Shown: in pieces, positions 1 through 8,845 of the stretch
How positions within the stretch are numbered: position 1 is the stretch's first letter
How the letters are laid out: each line of letters begins with the position of its first letter
Assembly: GCF_000016985.1 (NCBI RefSeq)
Contig: NC_009633.1
Span: 3,143,539 to 3,207,538, forward strand
Reading direction: 5' to 3'
Source: Alkaliphilus metalliredigens QYMF
Lineage (GTDB): Bacteria > Bacillota > Clostridia > Peptostreptococcales > Natronincolaceae
DNA: 64,000 nt
Notes under the pieces: model-generated
The model's input: the letters and a program-made list of their open reading frames with translations, nothing else
What the model was told of the DNA's origin: nothing
Databases searched by the model: none
Made by a program: the position numbers and the translations under genes

Positions 1-150
1 GCCAGATATGATATTTGCTAGTTTATTGCTATTCAGTTCAACCACCCCTTTATATAAGATACTTAATTATAACATACCTGAGTTTGAATAAAAAATGGAT
101 CCCATTAGTAAGTAGATCTACTTCGGGAAGGATTATATATCATCAGACAT

Positions 151-1233
151 TTACTTAGCGTATGAAAGTATTTTATCAAGAATTTTTGCTCTGAGTTCAT
201 TGACACCATCAAAGTTTACATTTGGCACATAATAGGATTCCATTACATCATGTGCTTTTTTTGTTTTTTGAAGATTCTTCATTGCATCATTAATCAATTG
301 CTTAAAAAGTCTTTCACTATAATCTAATTCTTCCCTGTATTGTTCTATTTTCTTTTGGTCTAAAAATTGGTTTAAATTGAGTGCCAAGTATTGCTTATAC
401 TTCTCGTGAGTTGTAATGGCAATATCTAGTCCTGGGATCAATAATGTTTCAATCTTATCCGGTACTAATGGCTCATGATGAATTTCGATATCATATCCTT
501 TTTCCACTGCCATTTCTGCTATTTTTTCAAGCAGTGTTGATTTTCCCGTCCCTGGTGCTCCTTTTATATAAAGAACTTTATCCATTGGGCCCACATAGGT
601 CTCTACATAATCAACATGCCCCTCTAAAGTGATGGCACTTCCAAGTAAATGCCTTTTCTTCCCGATTCGCTCTTGATCCTCGATGCCATCAAAAATTTCT
701 TTTATGAGTGCTTTAGTTGCCTGATTTACCTTAACAAAATCCATTGCATATCCATAGATCCATTCTATATCATCGTGGATTAATTTAGCTGCTGGTAAAT
801 ACTTATAGACTCTTTTATAAATATGACTGTTCGCCATGGTATTTTCAATAATTCCTTTTCGATTCACCTTCATGGCTGCTTCATCCCAATAGTCTCCTAA
901 GTTAATAACTTCATCTACTGCGCCAGGATATTTGGGATCCTCGACATGGGGTGCGGTTCCATCTAACATGGCAATTTTTAACTCAGGAATGACAACCGCA
1001 TCAACAGAGTCCGGGTCAGCAGCACAGTGGTGAAACTCTATGTCATATCCTCTATCCACCATTTCATACCCGATCTTTTTCATCATATGTGATTTTCCTA
1101 CTCCTGGGCCACCTTTTACGAAAAATACGTGATTGGCGTTTTTCACATCAATAATATGATCAAAGTGCGAGTAAAATCCTAGAGAAGTATTTCCCCCTGG
1201 AAAAAGCCGTCTAATATTTCCTTTTTTCGTCAC
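151..1233 (-). CDS. Two-P-loop ATPase of the PRK06851 type
   Basis: A 360-residue soluble protein with two complete Walker A motifs: GGPGVGKS at about residues 41-48 and KGAPGTGKST at about 224-233. Each is followed by a similar strand-helix pattern (RGYDIEFHHC and KGYDIEIHHE), so the protein is an internal duplication of one NTPase unit. This matches a Firmicutes family annotated only as an ATP-binding protein (PRK06851); its substrate is not known. The start is a GTG placed after a GGAGGG ribosome site. It is the last gene on its strand before the window edge and is separated from the topoisomerase genes by a hairpin. The ATPase fold is seen directly; the biological role is unknown. Confidence 0.75.
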   Translation of the reverse strand: MTKKGNIRRLFPGGNTSLGFYSHFDHIIDVKNANHVFFVKGGPGVGKSHMMKKIGYEMVDRGYDIEFHHCAADPDSVDAVVIPELKIAMLDGTAPHVEDPKYPGAVDEVINLGDYWDEAAMKVNRKGIIENTMANSHIYKRVYKYLPAAKLIHDDIEWIYGYAMDFVKVNQATKALIKEIFDGIEDQERIGKKRHLLGSAITLEGHVDYVETYVGPMDKVLYIKGAPGTGKSTLLEKIAEMAVEKGYDIEIHHEPLVPDKIETLLIPGLDIAITTHEKYKQYLALNLNQFLDQKKIEQYREELDYSERLFKQLINDAMKNLQKTKKAHDVMESYYVPNVNFDGVNELRAKILDKILSYAK

Positions 1234-1346
1234 AAAAGATCCCTCCTATTCCGTCTATTTAAACAAAAGTATATTATCATATTATTTTTATAAACTTATT
1301 TTGTGCTTGTCAGAAGCTTTTTAAAAAGGTCTTATTTTATAGGCGT

Positions 1347-1377
1347 AAAGGGACGGTATCTTTGATACCGCCCCCTT
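1347..1377 (-). terminator. Likely terminator of the topoisomerase pair
   Basis: A 14-nt arm (1347-1360) pairs with 1364-1377 around a 3-nt loop, with one mismatch, just past the stop codon of the A subunit on the minus strand. The T-run is short, so termination strength is uncertain. The rest of the 1234-1425 gap holds nothing else I recognise. Confidence 0.5.
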
Positions 1378-1425
1378 ACTCTTCTCTGGTTCATTAATCC
1401 TGCGTCTGACAATCCCTCAACAACT

Positions 1426-4218
1426 TCAACTTATTTTATGAAATGTTCCAACAGCTGGGATATTCCCTCTATAGTACTGAAAATCCTCGTAATCAAATTC
1501 ATCAAGAGCCTTTATTTCTTGGAGGTAACTACCCTCCTTAGATTTTAATATCTGCACACCCTTAGAATCACGAGAACTCTTGGGATTAATCTGTGCAGTG
1601 TTAAAAATTAAAATCTTATTAATGTTACTAGTGGCCACTAATTCTATATCCTCTTGTATGTTACTTATATACACAAGAGGCGACTCGCCATTATAGGCAT
1701 TTGCCAATTGTTTTCTGTTGGTTTTGGTTTCATAACTTTCAAGAGGAATTTTCGCCCCTTTACCATTTTCAAAGAAAAATAGCATGTGGCCTTTATAATT
1801 ATCTGTATAGGTAATGTATATGATATCTTCATCGGCATCTAAGGCTAGTATACTCCTTATGCGTTGTCCTATACTGGCAACTTTATCTTCATCCTCTTCT
1901 AGCTCTCTAGCCTTTGTTTTGTAAAGGATTTGCTTGTTTGAAAAGAGTAGTAATTCACCCTCCTCAGCACCTTCAACTTCTTGAATAATGTAATCATCCT
2001 TCTTTAACCTCTGTTCCTCATCTTCCACTAGGGTGGTCAGAGGAATTTTTTTAATATATCCTCCCTTTGTTAGGAAGAATTTAACCCTAGGATTTTCATC
2101 TAGCACTTTTTGATTGAGCATTTCATCGGGAGATACTTCATCCATAGGTTTTATCTTTTTAAGCGAAATACCCTTTTTGCATTTAAATACCTGTACTCCC
2201 TTAGAATTTCGTGAATTAATCGGACTCATTTCCTCCGTATTAAATATTAAAGTCTTATTAAGGTTGCTAGTGGCCATCATCTCTAGATCCTCTTCTATCG
2301 AACTGATATAAACAAGAGGGGAGTCACCACTATAGGCATTAGCCAATTGTTTTCTGTTAGTCTTGGTTTCATAGCTTGTAATGGGAATTTTTGCTCCCTT
2401 GCCATTCTCAAAGAAGAATAACATATGTCCTTGGTAATCTTCGGTACAAACAATGTGGAGGATGATCTCGTCACTACTTAATCCCAATACATTATTTAAA
2501 TATTGTCCTAAATTACTGGCCTTGCTATCTTCTAATTCGTAGGCCTTTATTTTATACACCGTTTCCTTATTTGAGAAAAGTAGTACTTCTCCTCTATTGG
2601 TTCCGTCAATTTCTTGAACAATATAATCATTGTCCTTTAATTTATGGTCTCCACTGCTTCTTAGGGAAGCTAATGAGATTTTTTTGATATACCCTTCATT
2701 TGTTAAAAATAATTTCATATTATAATTCTCAATCAAAATTTCTTCCGACAATACCTCTACTTCATTTTCATTAATAATATCAGTTTTACGAGGGATTCCG
2801 TAGGCTTCACTGATTCTTTTTAAGTCATTAACAATAATTTCATTTTGCTTACTTTCCCTTGCTAAGACCATCCCTAATCTTTTTAATTCCTTTTCAATGG
2901 CTGAAATCTCTTTAATCTTTTTTAAAATGAGTTCTTGATTTAGAGAGCGCAGTTTAATTTCTGCGATATATTCTGCCTGTGCCAGATTAAGATCAAATTG
3001 CTCCATTAAATTAGCAATAACATCCTTATCTTTTTTGGTGTTTTGTATTACGTCCACTACTTCATGGATATTGAGTTGAATTTTTTCAAGACCCTTAAGT
3101 AGATTCAGTTTTTCTTCTAATTTATCGATTTCAAATTGAACTTGCCTTTTTAGACAACTCAACCTGAAAGCAATCCAATGATCTAAAATTTCCTTTACGC
3201 CCATCACCTTTGGATGTCCATTAATGAGAATATTAAAGTTACATCCAAAGCTATCCTCTAATTTAGTCCATTTGAAAAATTTAACCATTAAATCATCAGG
3301 GTTGACGCCTCTTTTTAGGTCAATGGTAATTTTCAATCCGTTCTTATCTGTTTCATCTCGTATGTCGGTTATTTCTTTGATTTTACCTTTTTTCACGAGT
3401 TCTATAATACTTTCAATGATGGCCTCAATACTGGTGGTATAGGGGATTTCATAAATTTCAATGGCATTATCCGCCTTAACATAGCGGTACTTTCCCCGAA
3501 CCTTAAATGTTCCTCTTCCTGTATGATAAACTTGCTTCATAGTGACTTCATTAAATATCAATTCCCCACCTGTGGAAAAATCAGGAGCCTTTAGATACTC
3601 TAAAAGATCAATCTCCTTGTCCTTTAAATAGGCAATGGTGGCTTCACATACTTCCTTTAGATTAAAGCTTGGAATATGCTCCGCCATTCCTACAGCAATC
3701 CCTTTGTTATATTTAACGAGAATATTTGGGAATGTGGTGGGTAATAGTGTGGGTTCCTTGGTGGTACTGTCATAGTTATCTACAAAATCAACCACATTTT
3801 TATCTATGTTTGAAAAGATTTCCTGGGTAAATTTTTCTAGCTTAGCTTCGGTATATCTTGCGGAGGCCTCCCTCATATCTCTTGAATAAACCTTTCCAAA
3901 GTTTCCCTTTGAATCCACGTAGGCATGAAGCAATCCCTGATGACCTCTTGTCATTTTTACCATGGTCTCATAGATTGCTTGATCCCCATGGGGATTTAAT
4001 TTCATAGTCGTCCCCACAATGTTAGCAGATTTACTTCTTCCCTTTGTCAATAGACCCATCTGAGACATGGTGTATAATAGCTTTCTGTGGGAGGGTTTAA
4101 ATCCATCTATTTCAGGCAATGCCCTGGATACAATCACACTCATTGCATAGGGCATATAATTAGATTCTAAGGTATCTTCTATTTCTTGAACCTCTATTTC
4201 ATTGATACTCTTGTCCAT
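1426..4218 (-). CDS. Divergent type IIA topoisomerase subunit A with duplicated C-terminal domain
   Basis: A 930-residue GyrA/ParC homologue that would cleave and rejoin DNA together with the B subunit encoded 18 bp upstream. The catalytic tyrosine lies in SARYTE at about residue 122, in the same place as in E. coli GyrA, and SANIVG and LNPHGD match the breakage domain. The C-terminal half, about residues 495-930, consists of two long homologous modules that share identical words such as ENGKGAKIP and SYETKTNRKQLANAY. I do not see a canonical GyrA box (QRRGGKG), so this is probably not the supercoiling gyrase but a second, paralogous enzyme of the kind found in some clostridia. Start supported by a GGAAGG-type site. 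Confidence 0.85.
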   Translation of the reverse strand: MDKSINEIEVQEIEDTLESNYMPYAMSVIVSRALPEIDGFKPSHRKLLYTMSQMGLLTKGRSKSANIVGTTMKLNPHGDQAIYETMVKMTRGHQGLLHAYVDSKGNFGKVYSRDMREASARYTEAKLEKFTQEIFSNIDKNVVDFVDNYDSTTKEPTLLPTTFPNILVKYNKGIAVGMAEHIPSFNLKEVCEATIAYLKDKEIDLLEYLKAPDFSTGGELIFNEVTMKQVYHTGRGTFKVRGKYRYVKADNAIEIYEIPYTTSIEAIIESIIELVKKGKIKEITDIRDETDKNGLKITIDLKRGVNPDDLMVKFFKWTKLEDSFGCNFNILINGHPKVMGVKEILDHWIAFRLSCLKRQVQFEIDKLEEKLNLLKGLEKIQLNIHEVVDVIQNTKKDKDVIANLMEQFDLNLAQAEYIAEIKLRSLNQELILKKIKEISAIEKELKRLGMVLARESKQNEIIVNDLKRISEAYGIPRKTDIINENEVEVLSEEILIENYNMKLFLTNEGYIKKISLASLRSSGDHKLKDNDYIVQEIDGTNRGEVLLFSNKETVYKIKAYELEDSKASNLGQYLNNVLGLSSDEIILHIVCTEDYQGHMLFFFENGKGAKIPITSYETKTNRKQLANAYSGDSPLVYISSIEEDLEMMATSNLNKTLIFNTEEMSPINSRNSKGVQVFKCKKGISLKKIKPMDEVSPDEMLNQKVLDENPRVKFFLTKGGYIKKIPLTTLVEDEEQRLKKDDYIIQEVEGAEEGELLLFSNKQILYKTKARELEEDEDKVASIGQRIRSILALDADEDIIYITYTDNYKGHMLFFFENGKGAKIPLESYETKTNRKQLANAYNGESPLVYISNIQEDIELVATSNINKILIFNTAQINPKSSRDSKGVQILKSKEGSYLQEIKALDEFDYEDFQYYRGNIPAVGTFHKIS

Positions 4219-4236
4219 ATTTCCTACCTTCTTTCC

Positions 4237-6279
4237 TTACGAAACATCAATTTGTTCTAAATATTTATGCCCATTTTCTGCAATATGCACTTTTCTACCT
4301 TCAAGGTTGTTTCCAAGTAATAAATCAAATACATCATCTGCCTTTTGCGCATCACTCATGGTGACTTGAATTAATTTTCTTGTTTGGGGATTCATAGTGG
4401 TCTGCCACATCATTTCAGGTTCATTCTCCCCTAATCCCTTGGAACGTTGAATAGCATATTTCCCTTTTAACTTAGATACCACAAAGTCTCTTTGTTGATC
4501 GGAATATACGAAGATGGAGTAGTTTTTGTCACCTTTATTTTCCACAAAAGTAATGCCGTCCTTTTGTTTATCGGTTAGCTTGGGCAAGGTAGTGGAGATG
4601 ATTTCAAATAACGGTGTTTCTGCAATATAAACCTTACCTTCTCGAAGTAGTGTTGGCACTAAGCGATATAACATAGCCAAGATAAGCGTTCTAATTTGAT
4701 ACCCATCTACATCGGCATCGGTACAGATAATGACCTTGTCCCAATTTAATTTATCCAGTTCGAAGGTATAGAGATCCGTATTATTTTTTGACTTAATTTC
4801 AATTCCACAACTCAGCACCTTTAGTAGATCCACAATAACAGAATCATTAAATATGTTATCTAACTTTGCCTTAAGGCAATTGAGGATCTTACCTCTTACG
4901 GGCATGATGGCTTGAAATTCAGAATCCCTACCTTGTTTTGTGGATCCCATAGCAGAGTCACCCTCAACAATATAGAGCTCTCTTTTGCTTTTATCCTTCG
5001 TTTTACAGTCTACAAATTTTGCTACTTTATTAGCAAAATTCGAGGGACTTTCCAGTTTCTTCTTCACATTAATCCTTGTTTTTTCAGCACTTTCCCTACT
5101 TCTTTTATTAATAATGATTTGATTGGCAATTTTATCGGCTTCCACTTTGTTTTCGATAAAGTAAATTTGAAGCTTTTCCTTTAGAAAATCCGTTAGGGCG
5201 CTTTGGATAAACACATTACTGATGGCCCGTTTGGTTTGGTTCTCAAAACTGGTCAAGGTTGAATATGAATTGCTAATCAAGACTAAGCTATCCTCTATGT
5301 CTGCAAAAATAGCTCGCTTTTCATCTTTTTTGTAGAGATTGTTGTTTTTGAGATATTGTTCAATTGCTGATAAAAAGGCACTTTTTACGGCTTTGTCTGG
5401 GGCCCCTCCATATTCAAGATAACTAGAATTATGATAATACTCTATATGTGATGCGTGATTATTAAAAGCAAATGCCACTTCTGCCTTTACTTTGTATTCA
5501 GGTTTGTCTGCCCTGTCTCTACCTTTTGTTTCAAGTTCAATATACTGAACAGAGGATAATTCTTTTCCCCCATTGATTTCCTCTATATAATCTACAATTC
5601 CTTTTTCATAGTAATACGTAAAGTTTTCCTCAGAGGCTTCATCGTATAATTCAAAGGTAATTCCTTTATTAACAATAGCCTGTCTCTTCAATAATTCTTG
5701 GTAGAACTCAAGGGGAATGTTTATGTCCGTAAAAACATCTAAATCAGGCTTCCATGTAATTGTGGTCCCTGTGGACTCATAATCACATTTTTTCTTTTGT
5801 AGACCTCCGATGTTTTCTCCCTTTTCAAAGCGGAGTGTGTATTCATATCCGTCCCGACGAACTAAAACATCCATATATTCAGAGGCGAACTGGGTAGCGG
5901 TGGTCCCAAGTCCATTAAGTCCCTTACTGTATTCGTAGCTTTCTCCACTATTTGTATTGTATTTCCCCCCTGCATAAAGGGTACAAAAAACAAGCTCCCA
6001 GTTATATTTATTTTCTTTGGAATTGAATTCTACTGGAATACCACGGGCAAAATCTTGTACGCTAATAGAGCGATCCTTAAAGCGCTTTACTTTAATTAAT
6101 TTTCCAAAGCCTTCCTTTGCTTCATCCACAGAATTGGCTACGGTTTCATCTACTGTATGGCGACTGCCTGTGATTCCATCTGAACCAAAAATAACTTGTG
6201 GCCTTAGCCTAACCTTTTCAATCTCCGTTAATGAGGAAATGCTTTCATTGCCATATTCCTGCTTTTTTTTATCTGTCAT
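4237..6279 (-). CDS. Divergent type IIA topoisomerase subunit B
   Basis: A 680-residue GyrB/ParE homologue, the ATPase and TOPRIM subunit of the same enzyme. The GHKL ATPase region starts at EKVRLRPQVIFGSDG, and the ATP-site helix reads VANSVDEAKEG. The glycine-rich box is ARGIPV instead of the usual GRGIPV. The TOPRIM metal motifs are present as EGDSAMGSTKQGRD (about 439-452) and DADVDG (about 521-526). The gene ends in the normal KGLGENEPEMMW-type tail region. It is the first gene of a two-gene operon, starting after AAAGGAGAGGG. Length is typical, but the sequence departs from housekeeping GyrB at several usually fixed positions, which supports a paralogue. Confidence 0.88.
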   Translation of the reverse strand: MTDKKKQEYGNESISSLTEIEKVRLRPQVIFGSDGITGSRHTVDETVANSVDEAKEGFGKLIKVKRFKDRSISVQDFARGIPVEFNSKENKYNWELVFCTLYAGGKYNTNSGESYEYSKGLNGLGTTATQFASEYMDVLVRRDGYEYTLRFEKGENIGGLQKKKCDYESTGTTITWKPDLDVFTDINIPLEFYQELLKRQAIVNKGITFELYDEASEENFTYYYEKGIVDYIEEINGGKELSSVQYIELETKGRDRADKPEYKVKAEVAFAFNNHASHIEYYHNSSYLEYGGAPDKAVKSAFLSAIEQYLKNNNLYKKDEKRAIFADIEDSLVLISNSYSTLTSFENQTKRAISNVFIQSALTDFLKEKLQIYFIENKVEADKIANQIIINKRSRESAEKTRINVKKKLESPSNFANKVAKFVDCKTKDKSKRELYIVEGDSAMGSTKQGRDSEFQAIMPVRGKILNCLKAKLDNIFNDSVIVDLLKVLSCGIEIKSKNNTDLYTFELDKLNWDKVIICTDADVDGYQIRTLILAMLYRLVPTLLREGKVYIAETPLFEIISTTLPKLTDKQKDGITFVENKGDKNYSIFVYSDQQRDFVVSKLKGKYAIQRSKGLGENEPEMMWQTTMNPQTRKLIQVTMSDAQKADDVFDLLLGNNLEGRKVHIAENGHKYLEQIDVS

Positions 6280-6524
6280 TTTTTCATCCCTCTCCTTTAG
6301 TCCTCGAAAGGAACCTTCCGTATGCTATACACACATTGCACATATCATATCATTTGATTTTTGTTATTTCAATAGCCTTAATAAAAAAATACACTTTTAA
6401 AGAAGTATACTGCCTCTAAAGATCAGTGGTATTCCTTGGATATGAGAAAAAGTCGCCATAGGATGTGAATTAATATGCAGTCAATAGGGTATACATAAGT
6501 AAAATAACCAAAGGAGTGATTGTA

Positions 6525-6842
6525 ATGGATGTGATGGAAAGAAATTTACACTATTTCATTAGTAAACATAAAGAAATTTATGAAGCCTATGAGAATTATG
6601 GAAGTAAGCTTCATGAAAAGGGTGGCCCCCTAGATGATAAGACCAGATGGCTCATTAAGGTTGCCATATCCGCTTCAAGTCAATATGAATACGCCCTAAG
6701 GACCCATATAAAGAAAGCCATTCGATTTGGTTGTACTAGAGAGGAAATAGAACATTCCATCATGCTTGTGGCTCCTAGCGGTGGATTTCCTAAAATGATG
6801 GAAGCATTACTGATTCTTCGGGATGAATTGGGCGATGAATAG
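6525..6842 (+). CDS. Carboxymuconolactone decarboxylase/AhpD-like family protein
   Basis: About 105 residues, all-helical, with the signature region SSQYEYALRTHIKKAIRFGC followed by TREEIEHSIML. In classical AhpD-type peroxidase partners the helix contains a CxxC or a Cys before the conserved His. Here the His is kept (RTH) but the cysteine positions are Glu and Ala, so a thiol redox function is unlikely. A GTG at 6516 lies inside the ribosome site AAAGGAG, so the ATG at 6525 is the better start. It appears monocistronic. The 6280-6510 stretch upstream shows no gene. Confidence 0.75.
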   Translation: MDVMERNLHYFISKHKEIYEAYENYGSKLHEKGGPLDDKTRWLIKVAISASSQYEYALRTHIKKAIRFGCTREEIEHSIMLVAPSGGFPKMMEALLILRDELGDE

Positions 6843-6938
6843 GTAATTACATACAGAATAAACAAAAGAAGATGGCACTTTTTACAAGCCTTAATATTAC
6901 AGTAATACCTTTAGATGAAATGACATCAATATAATAAA

Positions 6939-6967
6939 TTGAAATAAACTTTCAACTTTAGTATAAT
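6939..6967 (+). promoter_or_regulatory. Sigma-A type promoter of the RidA-family gene
   Basis: TTGAAA (6939-6944), a 17-nt spacer and a perfect TATAAT (6962-6967), ending 46 bp before the ATG. Confidence 0.7.
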
Positions 6968-7013
6968 TGAATCTACTAATAAATATCATGATGAGTGGGG
7001 GATTAGATTTAAT

Positions 7014-7364
7014 ATGGAAATTAAAAGATATGAAGGAACCGGTAGAATGAGTCGAGCAGTCGTTCATAATGAAACGATTTATTTATGCGGACAAACTTGT
7101 GGTGATTCTGATAAAGATATCAAAGGACAAACTAAAGTTGTACTTGAAAAGGTAGAAGCATTACTCAATCAATATGGTTCTGATAAGCATCATATTCTCA
7201 CAGTAACCATTTATTTAAAGGAGATCTCTATGTTTCAAGATATGAATGAAGTTTGGGATGCGTGGGTTGAAAATGGATTTGAGCCTGCAAGAGCTTGTGT
7301 AGAAGCTAAAATGGCTCGGGAAGATATTTTAGTGGAATTATCAGTTGTTGCAGCACTAAAGTAA
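7014..7364 (+). CDS. RidA/YjgF family enamine/imine deaminase
   Basis: A 116-residue RidA-family protein. The family hydrolyses reactive 2-aminoacrylate-type enamines released by PLP enzymes, although some members have other roles. Seen here are the N-terminal strand pattern, the internal VTIYLKEISMFQDMNEVWD segment and the family C-terminal PARACVEAKMA...VELSVVAAL, which carries the conserved Arg and the catalytic-pocket Glu region. Length is typical of the family. It is a single gene with its own promoter and terminator. Confidence 0.9.
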   Translation: MEIKRYEGTGRMSRAVVHNETIYLCGQTCGDSDKDIKGQTKVVLEKVEALLNQYGSDKHHILTVTIYLKEISMFQDMNEVWDAWVENGFEPARACVEAKMAREDILVELSVVAALK

Positions 7365-7387
7365 ACTGTCCCTCTTACTGTAAGTAA

Positions 7388-7420
7388 AAAGATGGATGCG
7401 GTCAGCATCCATCTTTTTAA
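7388..7420 (+). terminator. Intrinsic terminator after the RidA-family gene
   Basis: AAGATGGATGC pairs with GCATCCATCTT around a 5-nt loop and is followed by a T-run. It lies about 25 bp past the stop codon. Confidence 0.8.
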
Positions 7421-7475
7421 TGTATAACTATGATGAAGGCGAATGTACCGATGAATTATATTTGGTTTTATGTAT

Positions 7476-7643
7476 TTACTCACCCTTATGACTCACTAGT
7501 CCTTCAATTAAGTTTTTAGAATTACCATCAATGATGATTAAATCCTTATACTCTTTTTTGACAAAACCTTGTTCAATCATATGATCAAATAATGAAATAA
7601 GTGGTGTATAGTAGTCATTTATATTTAACAATCCAGGGAGCTC
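7476..7643 (-). pseudogene. C-terminal remnant of a LOG-family (TIGR00730-type) gene
   Basis: Translation of the minus strand from 7643 to the TAA at 7476 gives ELPGLLNINDYYTPLISL and then FDHMIEQGFVKKEYKDLIII, ending at SHKGE. This is the C-terminal signature of LOG-family nucleoside 5'-monophosphate phosphoribohydrolases, whose usual wording is GLLNVNGYYDPLL followed by EEGF. No start codon or N-terminal nucleotide-binding part (PGGxGT) is present. The fragment follows directly, in the same frame, after the stop codon of the transporter gene upstream. It looks like what remained after a deletion joined the two genes. Confidence 0.75.
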
Positions 7644-8069
7644 TTACGCTAACTGATAAACCAATAGCCCACTCACAATCAGTAGCAACCCAAATACTTT
7701 GATTCCTGTAAAAACAATAATTGGTTCACCAAAGACTCCAAAATAATTGATGACTGCAGTGGCAATAATTTGGGTCACAATGAGTATTGTCACCGCATAG
7801 CTGGCACCTAGGTCAGTGATTCCCTTCATCACACTGAAAATAATCACAACGCCCATAGCTCCACCTAACAAATAATGTGGATTGACTGCTTTAATCGGTG
7901 TGAAATTAAGTTTTTCATTGAATAATAAAATAATAAAAGCCACGATCAGACCACTTCCATGGACAAAAGCATTTGTATGCCAAAAGCTTAGCTTTTCACC
8001 TAAGCGTGCATTAAAAATTGATTGCAATGTAATCATTAATCCTGCCAATAAAGAGAAAATGACTCCCAT
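7644..8069 (-). CDS. DMT-superfamily small membrane protein (DUF606/EamE-like)
   Basis: About 141 residues with four to five hydrophobic segments, beginning GVIFSLLAGLMITLQSIFNA, which is the typical first helix of DUF606 (DMT-like) transporters; the substrate is unknown. The ATG at 8069 is chosen over the one at 8075 because it lies 9 nt from GAGGAGG. The last residues run straight into the stop codon, after which the LOG-family remnant continues in frame. The 3' end of this gene may therefore also have been altered by the same deletion, although its length fits the family. Confidence 0.75.
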   Translation of the reverse strand: MGVIFSLLAGLMITLQSIFNARLGEKLSFWHTNAFVHGSGLIVAFIILLFNEKLNFTPIKAVNPHYLLGGAMGVVIIFSVMKGITDLGASYAVTILIVTQIIATAVINYFGVFGEPIIVFTGIKVFGLLLIVSGLLVYQLA

Positions 8070-8245
8070 TAACATTACCTCCTCGGTTCTCTTAGTTCAT
8101 CTAGTATGTACTCTATTGATAAATTATTATATCAAATTTTATCATACTTTACATGATGTTTTGAATACTTCTTAACTAAAAACTAAATAATATAGAAGAG
8201 TATATTCAATTTCATCTAAATGAAATGATAAGGAGTGAATGATAT

Positions 8246-8737
8246 ATGGATCATAAAATGGCACCCTTAGAGCTTAGGGATCATATTATTGGGTTTTTAA
8301 AGGAAAATAAGGATGGTGCACTTGGAACTTGTATGAATAATGTACCCCGCACCAGCCCTGTTCAATACTTCCTTGGAGAAGAACTGGACCTGTATATTTT
8401 ATCAGCCGGTGGCGACAAGTTCAATGCGATCAAGGATAACCCAAATGTATGCCTACTTGTGAATACAGACTATTTAGACCACCGAAAAATCAAGGGAATT
8501 CAGGTTTTTGGAAAGGCAACTACAAGCTTACATGAGAAAAGTCTTCAACAAGAAGCAATGAAATTTGTTCCTAATCCTCATTTAATGGATCAACGTATCA
8601 AAGATCTGAATGTGATTAAAATCGTCCCTGAGGAAATCGTCTACTTAGACGCCTTAGAAACTGGAGATCGAACAAAGCAAATACTCAGACACCAACAGGT
8701 GGTGATTAAGGAAGACCAATTAACACCGATACATTAA
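8246..8737 (+). CDS. Pyridoxamine 5'-phosphate oxidase-like FMN-binding protein
   Basis: A 163-residue split-barrel flavin/PNPOx-like protein. GALGTCMNNVPRTSPVQY is the first strand pair, SAGGDKFNAIKDNPNVCL is the typical phosphate/flavin-binding loop, and KGIQVFGKA is the later strand. Such proteins bind FMN, F420 or haem; in clostridia the substrate is generally not known. Single gene, ribosome site AAGGAGTG before the ATG, terminator directly downstream. Confidence 0.8.
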   Translation: MDHKMAPLELRDHIIGFLKENKDGALGTCMNNVPRTSPVQYFLGEELDLYILSAGGDKFNAIKDNPNVCLLVNTDYLDHRKIKGIQVFGKATTSLHEKSLQQEAMKFVPNPHLMDQRIKDLNVIKIVPEEIVYLDALETGDRTKQILRHQQVVIKEDQLTPIH

Positions 8738-8745
8738 ACGCAAAG

Positions 8746-8781
8746 GACAAAGGTGAGATTTATCCCGCCTTTGTCTTTTTA
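8746..8781 (+). terminator. Intrinsic terminator after the PNPOx-like gene
   Basis: GACAAAGG pairs with CCTTTGTC around a loop and is followed by TTTT. It lies just past the stop at 8737. Confidence 0.75.
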
Positions 8782-8845
8782 TTTCAATTTATTATTATCT
8801 TCCATGTATTGCTGAGACTTCTTATAAATCAAGTCTCATTCTATA

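Noticed and set aside
110-123. 14-bp palindrome AAGTAGATCTACTT near the window start
   Set aside because: Short, no loop, and no terminator or operator context; probably chance.
7235-7483. Minus-strand 82-codon frame across the RidA-family gene end
   Set aside because: It is a shadow of the RidA-family gene and its terminator and lacks a ribosome site.
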